Origin: Azorinus chamasolen
Taxonomy: Eukaryota; Mollusca; Bivalvia; Cardiida; Solecurtidae
DNA length: 64,000 bases
Direction of reading: 5' to 3'
Assembly: GCA_963576725.1 (NCBI GenBank)
Contig: OY755252.1
Coordinates: forward strand, 28,205,895-28,269,894
Of the stretch, positions 17,424-26,885 are shown in pieces. Position numbers and translations under genes: made by a program. The notes under the pieces were generated by a model, which was not told the origin of the DNA, did not search any database, and saw only the letters and a list, made by a program, of their open reading frames with translations. Position 1 is the first letter of the stretch. Each line of letters begins with the position of its first letter.

Positions 17424-17753
17424 TAAAATCCCCTTCCCCCAAACAAAAAGGGTATTGTTTGTTCGACTGTAGTATAATATTATTACATTTCAATGCTCTT
17501 TTGCCAGACAGTAATGGATTTATTCGTGCCAGAAGACATTATTTATCATTTTCTAAACGACTGACGTGACGGGAAAAAATGGTAATTTGGCCCTCTGTTT
17601 AAGAGTAGACAACGTTCAGACTTTGCACTGACACGTAACCATTGAAAAAGATCTAACTTATCTGTCCCAGGATCGATAGCAACTTGTCAATTACGATTTA
17701 GATATTTTTCCTTATCGCCGTCATGGGCAAAGTCGTGAGTATTTTGTAAGCAA
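17424..17753. other. Non-coding, nothing recognised
   Basis: Unique AT-rich sequence with no supported frame, apart from possible worn T2 left flank near its right edge. Confidence 0.4.
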
Positions 17754-17921
17754 TTTGGATACAGGTGAGACGCCAAGTAAGTCGGCGTCTCACACTTTGG
17801 ATACAGGTGAGACGCCAAGTAAGTCGGCGTCTCACAATTTGGATACAGGTGAGACGCCAAGTAAGTCGGCGTCTCACAATTTGGATACAGGTGAGACGCC
17901 AACTAAGTCGGCGTCTCACCT
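17754..17921. repeat. 42-bp x 4 tandem repeat of a palindrome
   Basis: Units start at 17754, 17796, 17838 and 17880. Each contains GAGACGCC, a 9-base loop AAGTAAGTC, and GGCGTCTC, so every unit can fold by itself. The units are nearly identical. Frames on both strands stay open because 42 is divisible by three. Confidence 0.92.
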
Positions 17922-18027
17922 GGACTCAAACTGTTTGAATGACTGTTTATGTTTTTAAAATAAATTCAAGACAGTTCCAACTTGAAACTGGAGGCAGACG
18001 ATAATCTTGCCAGACGAAGTTTATATT
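17754..18027 (+). mobile_element. T2 MITE with hairpin core amplified four times
   Basis: The T2 tip is repeated as a 42-bp tandem, then the normal right half follows (GGACTCAAACTGTTTGAATG, GAGGCAGACGATAATCTTG). The left end is not clear. Confidence 0.75.
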
Positions 18028-18105
18028 TCGAGGGCTTGGTGGAAAACTAGTCTAACTCCTTCACTTTAGCGAAGGAGTTAGAATAGTTTTCCACCAAGCC
18101 CTCGA
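18028..18105. repeat. Fold-back M
   Basis: 78 bp, almost entirely a hairpin: TCGAGGGCTTGGTGGAAAAC on the left, GTTTTCCACCAAGCCCTCGA on the right, tip CTTCACTTTAGCGAAG. It lies exactly between a T2 right half and a T1 fragment. A second copy is at 45725. Confidence 0.88.
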
Positions 18106-18257
18106 TTTTGGCAGTGGCAGAAGCTGTAGACTCACACCTATATTATATCATACATGTACATGTAAGCATACCGAGCAGACCCTGTTGGAGCCGTCTGGTA
18201 TGGGTCTACTCTGTTTGCAAATGCGTAGAAAGGCGTATTTCTGGAGTAAAGGGTTAA
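18106..18257 (-). mobile_element. T1 fragment, reversed
   Basis: Begins TTTTGGCAGTGGCAGAAGC right after fold-back M and ends TGGAGTAAAGGGTTAA. The left T1 portion is missing; half of the stem is deleted (GACCCTGTTGGAGCCGTC). Confidence 0.75.
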
Positions 18258-18337
18258 TTTCATCCAGCATGTTTATTCAAATCTATAATGGTGCTTATAA
18301 ATATCGTCTTAGTATATCTAGACGTTATGTAAATGTA

Positions 18338-18445
18338 CAGTAAAACCTCTCTATAGCGACCACTAAATTACATTAAGTATTTTGTGTTTACGGCAGGTGG
18401 TTGCTTGAAGCAAGGCGAAGGAAAAACAGAACGCTCCTATAGGAC
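18338..18445 (-). mobile_element. A1 left half, broken at the hairpin tip
   Basis: CAGTAAAACCTCTCTATAGC to ACGCTCCTATAGGA, then it switches at once to T1 sequence. The break is at the exact centre of the palindrome. Confidence 0.82.
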
Positions 18446-18612
18446 TATTAATTAGATCATTTTATAAAGGCATATGAACACAGGTAATTTTGGCTCAGGC
18501 AGAAGCTGTAGAATCAAATCAATATTACACCATAAGCAAACAGAGCAGACCATGATCCGGGTCTACTCTGTTTGCAGATGCGTCAAAATGCGCTTACATA
18601 AGGGGATGGGTT
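18446..18612 (-). mobile_element. T1 MITE joined to the A1 half
   Basis: Starts CTATTAATTAGATCATTTTA. The stem is shortened: GCAAACAGAGCAGACC is followed directly by GGGTCTACTCTGTTTGC without the tip. Ends AAGGGGATGGGTTGG (worn). Confidence 0.78.
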
Positions 18613-18837
18613 GGGGAATCATCTGGTTTGATTACTAACCGCACATAACTAAAAACAACAGTAATATGCATCGAATTTGGATATTGTTGACATTTCAGTT
18701 GCACCAGTAAATAAAATAACAAGCACATCATTACATGTACTAACCATTGGAATGATAAACATACGTGTGCTGGCATTTCGATATAGCTTGACCCAGCTCC
18801 TAGGGCTCCTAGAGGCAAGCACAAAAAAGAGATCTAG
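18613..18837. other. Non-coding, nothing recognised
   Basis: Unique sequence. The reverse-strand frame across it has no coding character that I can support. Confidence 0.4.
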
Positions 18838-19172
18838 GTCTCGTTGTTAAAGGCAGGTTGCAGCTTAATCCATTACACCCCATAGGCTATTTTTAGATCC
18901 AACCTCTTTGAATAAATCTACTGAAAAGGAGCATTAACTAGAGAAAAGGAAAATTACAGAATTTTGTAGTCTGAAACCATTGTGATAAATAGAGCATTAG
19001 CTCATGTAGGAGCAAATGCTCTGCTTATCACAATGGTTTCATAAAGTGACTTTTACAGAGTCGTCAAAAGTCGTCAATATGAGGGAAATGGCTAATGGAG
19101 GACGACAGCATCACCATGTTTTCAAGTACACCTATGTTTATTCATAAAGTGACCGCTATAGAAAGGTTTTTA
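18838..19172 (+). mobile_element. Class A element split by T5
   Basis: Left arm AAAGGCAGGTTGCAGCTTAA, then T5, then TGGAGGACGACAGC and the right end AGTGACCGCTATAGAAAGG. The left terminus cannot be identified. Confidence 0.5.
18865..19095 (-). mobile_element. T5 MITE, reversed
   Basis: 231 bp. TTAATCCATTACACCCCATAGG at left (TCCATTACACCCCATAGG), right end AATATGAGGGAAATGGCTAA. Hairpin GAAACCATTGTGATAAATAG to GCTTATCACAATGGTTTC. The tip has a short insertion (GCTCATGTAGGAGC). Confidence 0.83.
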
Positions 19173-19365
19173 TGTATAAACATGATGGGGTTTTACTGAT
19201 TTAGGTAAATCAGTACATCTCTAACAAGTCTGATTTGTGTCACACTGTTGGTTAGGAAGACTTCTAATTACCTCACATGTCTACTGATTTAGAACAGCTA
19301 AAGTGTTAACTAATCAACACTGTTCTTTTATGGCCGTATAACGATACATGTAAGTGTTGTATTAA
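19173..19365. other. Non-coding, nothing recognised
   Basis: Unique sequence with one small inverted word ACTGATTTAGGTAAATCAGT. Confidence 0.4.
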
Positions 19366-19621
19366 TTATCCCTTCTTTTGCTGAATTTTAAAATACAGTT
19401 CTCGTTCTTTACCCATGCCTTGTTGTATAATTACATATATCTTCACTGTGTACAAGTATTTCGCTGTGCAATCACTGCTATCGAGTGCACTGATTGCACA
19501 ATCAACTTGTACATGTAAATAGTGCAGACCCTGATGAGACAGCTCCTACAGGAGCTTTCTCATTTTGGTCTACACTATTTACAGGTAGGTATATTGACGT
19601 GAATAGCAAGCGAAGGGTTAA
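19366..19621 (+). mobile_element. T3 MITE, complete
   Basis: 256 bp, left TTAT and right TTAA. Tip CAGCTCCTACAGGAGC; right arm has GCTTTCTCATTTTGGTC changes. Confidence 0.87.
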
Positions 19622-19866
19622 CACCTTTGCTCCATAAATAAGCCTTGCACGCATTTGCAAACAGTGTAGATCCAGATCAGACGGTACTATTGAAGCCGTC
19701 TGATCAGGATCTGCTCTGTGTGCTTATGAAATAATACAGATATGATTCTCCAGTTTCTTCAAAGGCCAAAACTTCCTGTGTCTGTGTGCTATTACAAATT
19801 ATAATCTAGTTCCTAATCATGATGTCATTATTTCTTACATTAATATACGTGGAGTAAAAGGGTTAA
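19618..19866 (+). mobile_element. T1 MITE, complete, sharing TTAA with T3
   Basis: 249 bp between TTAA 19618-19621 and 19863-19866. The left TTAA is also the right TTAA of the T3 copy, so one inserted into the border of the other. Stem tip GACGGTACTATTGAAGCCGTC. Confidence 0.9.
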
Positions 19867-19914
19867 ATAGTAACAAAACGATAGTAATAAATGACAATCT
19901 ATTTTGGTCCTGCT

Positions 19915-20129
19915 TCAACCCTTTACTCCAGGAATATTCATGTAAGAAATAATGATAGCATGAATAGTAATTAGATTAGTTGTTATAAAAGCACATGGCA
20001 GAAACTATAGAATCATATCTAGCATACGAAAACAGAGCAGATCCTAGCAAGAATGCTACTACAGGAGCCATCTGATCTGGATCTACTCTGTTTGCAAAGG
20101 TGTAGAATGACGTTGGGTGAAATGGTTAA
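19915..20129 (-). mobile_element. T1 MITE, reversed
   Basis: Left border TCAA, right TTAA. ACTCCAGGAATATTCATG at left, AGATCCTAGCAAGAATGC in a worn left arm, GGATCTACTCTGTTTGC at right. Confidence 0.8.
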
Positions 20130-20287
20130 GCAACTATTTTTTCTTATATTACCTATTTTCATTCATTATGTTTTGTTGTACATGTAAGTTCGAGTGATTC
20201 GGTACAGACATTAAGAAAGAACACAATTATGTTTTATACATGTATGCATTTTTATACGCCCGAAGGGACGTATTATGGTATGGCGCA

Positions 20288-20337
20288 TGTCGTCCGTCCG
20301 TCCGTCTGTCCGTCTGTCCGTCTGTCCGTCCGTCCGT
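20288..20337. repeat. GTCC/GTCT microsatellite
   Basis: Run of GTCCGTCC and GTCTGTCC tetranucleotides directly before the first 157-bp unit. Confidence 0.9.
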
Positions 20338-21487
20338 TAGCAATTTCTTGTGCAACTAACTCCTCCTTTATTTTTCAACATAATTTCTTCAAACTTTCAG
20401 GAATGATAGATATTGATGTGTAGTTGTGCATATCGGTGAGATAACTCTCATATCATTTTTCATTCTGGAGTTATTGCCCTTTGATAGTTTCGGGTAGCAA
20501 TTTCTTGTGCAACTAACTCCTCCTTTATTTTTCAACATAATTTCTTCAAACTTTCAGGAATGATAGATACTGATGTGTAGTTGTGCATATCAGTGAGATA
20601 ACTCTCATATCATTTTTCATTCTGGAGTTATTGCCCTTTGATAGTTTCGGGTAGCAATTTCTTGTGCAACTAACTCCTCCTTTATTTTTCAACATAATTT
20701 CTTCAAACTTTCAGGAATGATAGATACTGATGTGTAGTTGTGCATATCAGTGTGATAACTCTCATATCATTTTTCATTCTGGAGTTATTGCCCTTTGAAA
20801 GTTTCGGGTAGCAATTTCTTGTGCAACTAACTCCTCCTTTATTTTTCAACATAATTTCTTCAAACTTTCAGGAATGATAGATACTGATGTGTAGTTGTGC
20901 ATATCAGTGAGATAACTCTCATATCATTTTTCATTCTGGAGTTATTGCCCTTTGATAGTTTCGGGTAGCAATTTCTTGTGCAACTAACTCCTCCTTTATT
21001 TTTCAACATAATTTCTTCAAACTTTCAGGAATGATAGATATTGATGTGTAGTTGTGCATATCAGTGAGATAACTCTCATATCATTTTTCATTCTGGAGTT
21101 ATTGCCCTTTGATAGTTTCGGGTAGCAATTTCTTGTGCAACTAACTCCTCCTTTATTTTTCAACATAATTTCTTCAAACTTTCAGGAATGATATATACTG
21201 ATGTGTAGTTGTGCATATCAGTGAGATAACTCTCATATCATTTTTCATTCTGGAGTTATTGCCCTTTGATAGTTTCGGGTAGCAATTTCTTGTGCAACTA
21301 ACTCCTCCTTTATTTTTCAACATAATTTCTTCAAACTTTCAGGAATGATAGATATTGATGTGTAGTTGTGCATATCAGTGAGATAACTCTTATATTATTT
21401 TTCATTCTGGAGTTATTGCCCTTTGATAGTTTCGGGTAGCAATTTCTTGTGCAACTAATTCCTCCTTTATTTTTCAACATAATTTTA
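20338..21487 (+). repeat. 157-bp tandem array, 7.3 units
   Basis: Units start at 20338, 20495, 20652, 20809, 20966, 21123, 21280 and 21437 (partial), spaced exactly 157 bp. Each begins TAGCAATTTCTTGTGCAACT and ends TTTGATAGTTTCGGG. Only a handful of single-base differences are visible and no length changes, which points to recent expansion or active homogenisation. Confidence 0.95.
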
Positions 21488-21536
21488 TAGAACAGCCTTC
21501 GGGCGTATATTGCCCCGTCTTGCGGTGCTCTTGTTG

Positions 21537-21899
21537 ATATCATATTGCAAAATTGTCACATAAAAAGTATAACAAATAGCAGTTTTATATTGATATAGCT
21601 ACATGTATTATTTCCAAATATATCTCCAAAGACCTGTTAAGTCTCGTTTCTTAACTTTGATTATCTACGGAAGAAAGTGAATTAATTTATACCAGATATT
21701 CGAACAAATTAAATTAACATACGTATATTCGAAGACAAATTAAAATCTGCAGTTCAGAATGGAATCGATTTATTCTGCATAACAGCTGAAACAAACTGTT
21801 AGTAAAGAAGAATTGAGATGAGATCGTTCGAGGCAGATTACTGACTGATACAGGGTAAAGGTCACGACAAACGCTTCCAGATGACATGTCCGTACGACT
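21537..21899. other. Non-coding, nothing recognised
   Basis: AT-rich sequence with no supported frame or repeat end. Confidence 0.4.
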
Positions 21900-22058
21900 T
21901 TGACCTTGCAGTGAGTTCCCACCAGATCCAGATCAGATGACTCATGTAAAATGTCCGTCCGATCAGAGATCGCCCTGTTTGCTTATGACATTATATGAAT
22001 GTAATTATAAATATGATGTCATTATTTCTTACATGAATATTCATGACGTTAAGGGGTA
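21900..22058 (+). mobile_element. T1 MITE, degenerate
   Basis: CAGATCCAGATCAGATGACTC, CCGATCAGAGATCGCCCTG (shortened), TTTGCTTATGACATTATATG, and ATTTCTTACATGAATATTC at the right. Left border lost. Confidence 0.55.
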
Positions 22059-22157
22059 AAACTGATAATACAATACAAACTCTCAGTAAAGACGAATGTG
22101 TACAGGGCTTCCTTAAGCTGGTCTTATAACACACCCTTCTCCTACTGTGTAGATTAT

Positions 22158-22190
22158 ACAGTAAAACCTCGTACAAATTTTTTTTATAGA
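22158..22190 (+). mobile_element. Class A left-end fragment
   Basis: CAGTAAAACCTCGTAC preceded by TA; nothing of the body remains. Confidence 0.4.
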
Positions 22191-22234
22191 ATATAAACAG
22201 AATAACTAATAAAGTTGCATACTCGTAAATACTA

Positions 22235-22330
22235 AAACTTCTCCACCAAACCCTATGGTGTGACGACTCTTTAGAATCGTCTCGAAGAGTAGTCTCGACA
22301 TAGGGTTTGGTTGATAAATAAAGACGTTAT
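22235..22330 (+). mobile_element. Fold-back I
   Basis: CCACCAAACCCTATGGTGTG on the left, CATAGGGTTTGGTTG on the right, tip TCGTCTCGAAGAG. One arm shortened. Confidence 0.75.
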
Positions 22331-23007
22331 TATTGACGATGCTTTAATTTACGCATCTTACTTGGACCTCTGATATATATAACATTAGGTTGATAAAGCA
22401 TATTCGAATGGCATCGTATACATGTAATAATGTTCTTACGCTAATTACGGCCTGACTGGAACTGGCATACAGTTGGACCCAGATGCGACACCGAAGACAA
22501 ATTTGGGTCAATATTTTCCAAAAGTTTGTACGAATGGAAAGTATTTCTAGCCAATATTTTGATCAGACACACGTTTAACAGCGGAATATATGTAAATGTT
22601 AAGTTTAGCAAAACAAGTTCATAGATAGGATTTTAAATCACTATTTCCGCATAAATGTTTTTTCGTTTTCTTCGATCGGCGCCATGTTACTAAGCAACTG
22701 GCGTACTTTCGTTAAACCTAGCTCATCTACTTTTCTATTTAAAGTATTTCCTCAAAAACGTTGGCATAAAACAAAATGCTTTCAAACATGCATAAACAGT
22801 TAATTATTGCTAATTTTGGATTCGCGATAATTTACTGTCAAGTGTTTTTTTCTTTCAATCTTAATATGTGGGAAATTTGTTTTGTTTGCTGTGTTTGAAG
22901 TCTAGCATTTTAGTAAAGAGAGGAGTCTATGAATATGACAAACTTTTAGAGCTGAAATAAATGACAGAAGAGTAATCTACAAAGGGTATATTTAAACCAA
23001 TACAGTC
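22331..23007. other. Largely unique non-coding stretch
   Basis: Near 22470-22520 a faint T2b trace (ACAGTTGGACCCAGATGCG) is visible. Otherwise no frame, RNA gene or repeat end is supported. Confidence 0.4.
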
Positions 23008-23055
23008 GGTATTTCTACACCGAATCCTATAGCATTACCACTCCTTAGGGTGTTC
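23008..23055 (+). mobile_element. Fold-back I half copy
   Basis: TTTCTACACCGAATCCTATAG and ATTACCACTCCTTAG match the left arm only. Confidence 0.4.
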
Positions 23056-23120
23056 TCTTGTATTTAAAATACTACAATATTCTTTTCTCAGCAGAATCTT
23101 TTACCACTTTTTATCTTATA

Positions 23121-23212
23121 TTAACCCTTTCAACTCCTCTAGGAGCCCTCTGATCAGGGTCTACACTATTTGCAAATGACAGTGAATGCGTGTCCAGGGA
23201 TGAAACGGTTAA
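23121..23212 (-). mobile_element. T8 deletion derivative
   Basis: 92 bp between TTAA copies. AACTCCTCTAGGAGCCCTCTG is most of a hairpin tip (shortened: CTCCTAGGAG-like), then CTACACTATTTGCAAATGAC and GTGTCCAGGGATGAAACGG. The outer left half is lost. Confidence 0.65.
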
Positions 23213-23262
23213 ACAACTAATGACCCCCTTTCTCTTGTACCACTCTTTAGAATCACTTAATG

Positions 23263-23487
23263 TTAACCCAATCAACTGTAAACAGAGTAAACACATATCA
23301 GATAGCTCCTGTAGGAGCCGTCTGATCAGGGTCTGCTCATTTTGCTTTTGCCACTATACAGATCAAATTCTACAGGTTTCGTCAATGCAAAGGTTTCGCT
23401 TGAAAAGTTTGCATTATAAGAATGCAGCTACTAAATATTCATGATGTCATATTTTCTTACATGACTATTGGAAAGGGAAATAGTTCA
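23263..23487 (+). mobile_element. T1 MITE, near complete
   Basis: TTAACCCAATCAACTGTAAAC at left (first 20: TTAACCCAATCAACTGTAAA), tip AGCTCCTGTAGGAGC, right half ATTCATGATGTCATATTTTC and end GGAAAGGGAAATAGTTCAA. Confidence 0.78.
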
Positions 23488-23499
23488 ATAATGAAATTC

Positions 23500-23720
23500 T
23501 CCATTTCTCCACTAAACGTAACGGTATTACCATTCTTTAATATCGCTTAATTAAAAAACAACAACAACAACAACAATTCCTACTTGTCCACCAAACCCAA
23601 TGATATTACCTCTCTTAAGAATCATCTAATCTTTTTCAAATACCACACTTCTCTTTTCTCCACCAAACTGAATACCATGACCACCATTTATAGTCGACTT
23701 GAAGCGACGAGTTTAAAGGC
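23500..23720 (+). repeat. Array of fold-back I half copies
   Basis: Three successive pieces of the same arm: TTTCTCCACTAAACGTAACG near 23510, TGTCCACCAAACCCAATG near 23588 and TTTCTCCACCAAACTGAATAC near 23658, each followed by a version of TACCACTCTTTAGAATCG. A fourth piece lies near 23225. An (AAC)n tract (23554-23577) separates the first two. Confidence 0.6.
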
Positions 23721-23764
23721 TACGTCACAATGAAATGTTTGATCGAGAGACACAGAAGCCATTT

Positions 23765-23990
23765 TTAATCCTTTCCCCGTTCTATGTAAATTTCAAAGTT
23801 CATTACCTACTGAATATTCATTAACAAAATAGTTAAAATAAATTATTGAAGGTTGTACAGTGTAACCGAACTATCAAATTCCATTGGCAAACAGAGTAGA
23901 CCCTGATCAGACGGCTGCTATATGAGCCGTCTGATCTATTTACTCTGTTCGCAAATGAGTGAAAAAACGTTTATATAAGGGAATGGTTGA
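23765..23990 (-). mobile_element. T1b MITE, reversed
   Basis: TTAATCCTTTCCCCGTTC at left, TTGA at right. ATTACCTACTGAATATTC identifies the T1b subtype. Stem GCAAACAGAGTAGACCC with a truncated right arm (GTCTGATCTATTTACTC). Confidence 0.83.
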
Positions 23991-24075
23991 TATAAAGTTT
24001 GATTTACGCTGCATATGTGTGCTATTGTAAAGCTGTTAACATTCTGCAATATCCCCAAAGGCCTTGTAAATTTAT

Positions 24076-24241
24076 AGTGCACACAAACCGAACACCATGC
24101 AAGTGAATTTATTTCAAAGAAATAATCGCATTACTGTATAAGATCTGGCAGAGCAAAACATTCTCAGCATAAATAAAGTTGCATTACTGGAAATCAAGTT
24201 CTAGTCAATTGAATTTCCATGGTTTTGCCAGGGAAATAAAT
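24076..24241 (+). repeat. Dispersed repeat Ra, copy 1
   Basis: Aligns with 35553-35719: shared words GTGCACA, CCATGCAAGT, GCAAAACATTCTCAGCAT, CAATTGAATTT and ATGGTTTTGC. Not a MITE with ends that I can see. Confidence 0.6.
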
Positions 24242-24318
24242 GTCTTGATTTGCAATGTCATTTGCGAGTTGTTTTGTGACATAATACTAGACGTGGAGTG
24301 CACAGCCAGAATCATACG

Positions 24319-24356
24319 TTAACCCTTTACTCCATAAAAGTAATATGTAATATGGT
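24319..24356 (+). mobile_element. T1 left-end fragment
   Basis: TTAACCCTTTACTCCATAAA, cut off by the following T4 element. Confidence 0.6.
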
Positions 24357-24602
24357 TTAAGCCTTTCGGCGCCAAATTTCTAAATGTCGTCTGCCATCCA
24401 ATTTTGTTAAATAATTTGGTAAAATAAGGAAATGGGATAAATAAATGCAAAGTTCAAAGGAATAAAGCACATATAAAGAAGTAGAGTTTGACACAAAAAG
24501 TGAAGTCCCTGATCAGACGCCGCCTTGAAAAGGCGGCGTCTGATCTGGGACTGCACTATTTGTCGTAGTGCATTTTTGCGACATTGGCGGTGAAAGGGTT
24601 AG
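24357..24602 (-). mobile_element. T4 MITE, reversed, complete
   Basis: 246 bp, left TTAA, right TTAG. Ends GCCTTTCGGCGCCAAAT and ACATTGGCGGTGAAAGGG. The stem is perfect at the tip: GACGCCGCCTTGAAAAGGCGGCGTC (shortened: GCCGCCTTGAAAAGGCGGC). CCCTGATC faces GATCTGGG. Confidence 0.9.
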
Positions 24603-24928
24603 ACCTTATCTTCTGTTGTTCCCTGTTACTGCAGCAGTGTATCTCGGGTTTGTACACTATTGTGAGATACTAACAGACACGGATACCCAAGAATATTACA
24701 AATGTTGCTGTAAATATAATGACAAATCTCAAGATTCAAATCGCTCTACGACTAAGTATATAACAAAGTTCAACTCGCTTTACGAAAAAGTATAATTATG
24801 ACAAAATGTATCTGAAAGATATTAATACATGTATATCACATTGATTTCCTGTAAGTTTGAAAGACACTGGCTGTTTGACGATAGGCACACTATAAACCTG
24901 TTTGAGTATGGAAACCCGTTCAAAACAT
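24603..24928. other. Unique non-coding stretch
   Basis: A forward frame crosses it but has no splice signals or motif I can support. No repeat end recognised. Confidence 0.4.
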
Positions 24929-25179
24929 TTAACCATTTACTCCGTAAATACGCCCATCTTTGTCTTTATAAACAGAGAAGACCCAGGTCAGATGACCCCT
25001 ATTGGAACCGTCAGCTCAGGGTCTGCTCTGTTTGCTTAATATGATATAGTATAGCTATGGTTCTACAGTTTTTGTTATGGCTAAAACTTCCTGGGATCTT
25101 GTTCCATGATAAAATTTATTCTAATTAATATCCATGATGTCATTATTTCTTAAATGAATATTCATGATGTAAAGGATTT
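24929..25179 (+). mobile_element. T1 MITE, near complete
   Basis: TTAACCATTTACTCCGTAAA at left. Stem AAACAGAGAAGACCCAGGTC to TCAGGGTCTGCTCTGTTTGC. Right half ATCCATGATGTCATTATTTC, end GATGTAAAGGATT. Confidence 0.83.
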
Positions 25180-25342
25180 TCCCTTTCTATCCTGAATTTT
25201 CAGAGCGGAATATATCCAGTCTGTATTTAACTATAAAGTACACTCAGTATGAAACTTGGTAGAGCATTTTGAATGACACTCTGATCTGGGTCTACATTGT
25301 ATGCAAATGACAGTGCATGCATGTCCTGGATGGAAAGGGCTA
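25180..25342 (-). mobile_element. T8 MITE, reversed, degenerate
   Basis: CTCTGATCTGGGTCTACATTG, then GCAAATGACAGTGCATGCAT and TGTCCTGGATGGAAAGGG. The left arm is reduced to GAATGACACTC. Confidence 0.55.
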
Positions 25343-25544
25343 GGCGAATGTTGAAAAGAAATATATCTGAACAGGTTTTACAATTGTCTTTTATCAAAAC
25401 AAAAGTGTGTACGTACTAGTTTCTTGTATTACATGTATAACTATCGCAGATCGCTTCGGGAAGCGTCGCCAATCGCCCTGGATATAACAAATTACCCATT
25501 GTCATGTTTAATGCGACAAGTGTATTATCAAACAACTTCAATGT
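25343..25544. other. Non-coding, nothing recognised
   Basis: No repeat end or frame supported; a small inverted word CGCTTCGGGAAGCG occurs near 25450. Confidence 0.4.
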
Positions 25545-25690
25545 AGTTAAGACGCTTACTAACTCCGCATCTCATCAGGGTCCCAACTGTCTGACACTCG
25601 GTCAGTAGATTCTCAAAACATCAGCGAATATAATTGAAATAAAACATATAACTGATAGGATTTTAGGCAGACGTCAGTTTTCAGCAGGAT
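25545..25690 (-). mobile_element. T2b remnant
   Basis: AAGACGCTTACTAACTCCGC, ATCTCATCAGGGTCCCAACTG and GACACTCGGTCAGTAG. Confidence 0.5.
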
Positions 25691-25904
25691 GGGAGTTGAT
25701 ATTGCCTCCAGTTGATTAGGTTTGTTGTCGCAATCAGGTTTTGAACATTTCTGCCGATTAAATTTGAATCGATACAAGAATGAAATTTAGCCCCCAACAG
25801 TAATTTCAACAAAAGCACTAACAGGAATTATTGTTGTTCCACAGGCGAAGATATTCTAGAGAGATCTATTACAGCGCGTGTAGATAAGTCGCACATTTAT
25901 CAAT
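25691..25904. other. Non-coding, nothing recognised
   Basis: Unique sequence without supported features. Confidence 0.35.
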
Positions 25905-26045
25905 GAAAATCTCCTAGTTCTGAGACAAATCCTATCTTGTTGCCACTCATTTGAATCGTCTCGGAGAGTCGTCTCGGAGATGGGGTCGTATAATGAGTAG
26001 CAGCAATACAGGGTTTGGTGGAGAAATATAGAAAACAAATATTTA
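25905..26045 (-). mobile_element. Fold-back I, degenerate
   Basis: Left AAATCCTATCTTGTTGCCAC, tip GTCTCGGAGAGTCGTCTCGG, right ACAGGGTTTGGTGGAG. Pairing is partly lost. Confidence 0.6.
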
Positions 26046-26136
26046 ACTCTGATTTCCTAACTGCGCCGTTGTATCTATAACCCTGCTTTACTAAGAAGTC
26101 CAGATACATGTAAGAAGTGTACATTTACATTAAACT

Positions 26137-26250
26137 ATTTTCAAAAATAACTTATTTCTCCGCCAAACCCTATATTGTGACCACTCTTTAGAGGTCGCGA
26201 GATAGGATTTGGTGGAGAAGTGACGATGTTAGCATTTGAATGCGCACATT
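26137..26250 (+). mobile_element. Fold-back I, tip deleted
   Basis: TTTCAAAAATAACTTATTTC, CCGCCAAACCCTATATTGTG, CACTCTTTAGAGG, then GATAGGATTTGGTGGAG and TGACGATGTTAGCATTTG. The tip is reduced. Confidence 0.75.
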
Positions 26251-26531
26251 AATCTGTTGCTTCTTTATCAGTCATACATGTACGAACGAGATGTTTCATC
26301 ATTCAGTATGTGATACTAATTCTATCAACATTGTATAGATAATACGTGTTTTTTCTTTGTTTGTTTGCTTTTGTGTGTGCTCTTTTAAGTTTATACGAGG
26401 CCAGCTACTGACTCTATTCGTGATTTTGTATGGAACATACATAACCTTTAACACTCTATGAAACATAATGTCTGTTGAATGGCCGGTCCGCTGTATGTTT
26501 TACTTAATTCTGTTTTAATAAGTTTGTTCCG
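26251..26531. other. Non-coding, nothing recognised
   Basis: AT-rich, with a TTTGTTTG run near 26355. No frame supported. Confidence 0.4.
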
Positions 26532-26800
26532 TTAAACCCTTTACATGTAGCTGTTCTGTGTTCTGTGTTTATTCCATATTTCAATTACTGCTGGTTATTC
26601 ATGGACAAAATAGTTATAATGAAATACGGAAGGTGGAACATTTTAGCCATTTTAGAAAGTAAAAAAACAGATCTGTCAAATTTCCTAAGGGAACAGAGCA
26701 GACCAGACCATGATCAGACGGCTCCTCTAGGACCTGTCTGATCTGGGTCTACTCTGTTTGCAAATGCCGGAAAACACTTTTATATGAAGGAAAGGGTTAA
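26532..26800 (-). mobile_element. T1b MITE, reversed, complete
   Basis: 269 bp between TTAA copies; longer than usual because of CTGTTCTGTGTTCTGTG at the left and an extra AGACC in the left arm (GCAGACCAGACCATGATC). Right end GAAGGAAAGGG. Confidence 0.9.
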
Positions 26801-26885
26801 CCCCCTTTACCTCATGGAATAAGTTTTGTAATGGCACATTAAAGGAGGAAGTTCTGACAATGGCAGAAAGTATAGAATAATACAT
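26797..26885 (-). mobile_element. T1 left fragment, reversed
   Basis: Shares TTAA with the preceding copy. CCTCATGGAATAAG, GTAATGGCACATTAAAGG and GGCAGAAAGTATAGAAT. It stops before the stem. Confidence 0.65.

Larger units (their letters stand above)
20251..21536 (+). mobile_element. Element with inverted ends and internal tandem array
   Basis: Left end ATACGCCCGAAGG (20254-20266) is the exact reverse complement of CCTTCGGGCGTAT (21496-21508). Between them are a GTCCGTCC run and seven 157-bp repeats. The outer right part, TTGCCCCGTCTTGCGGTGC, is followed by TCTTGTT. The plan of flank, microsatellite, tandem core and flank recalls the pearl-type elements of oysters, but that is by analogy. No open frame of transposase size. 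Confidence 0.8.

Noticed and set aside
17754..17921. CRISPR-like array
   Set aside because: Units are directly tandem without unique spacers, and the surroundings are eukaryotic MITEs.
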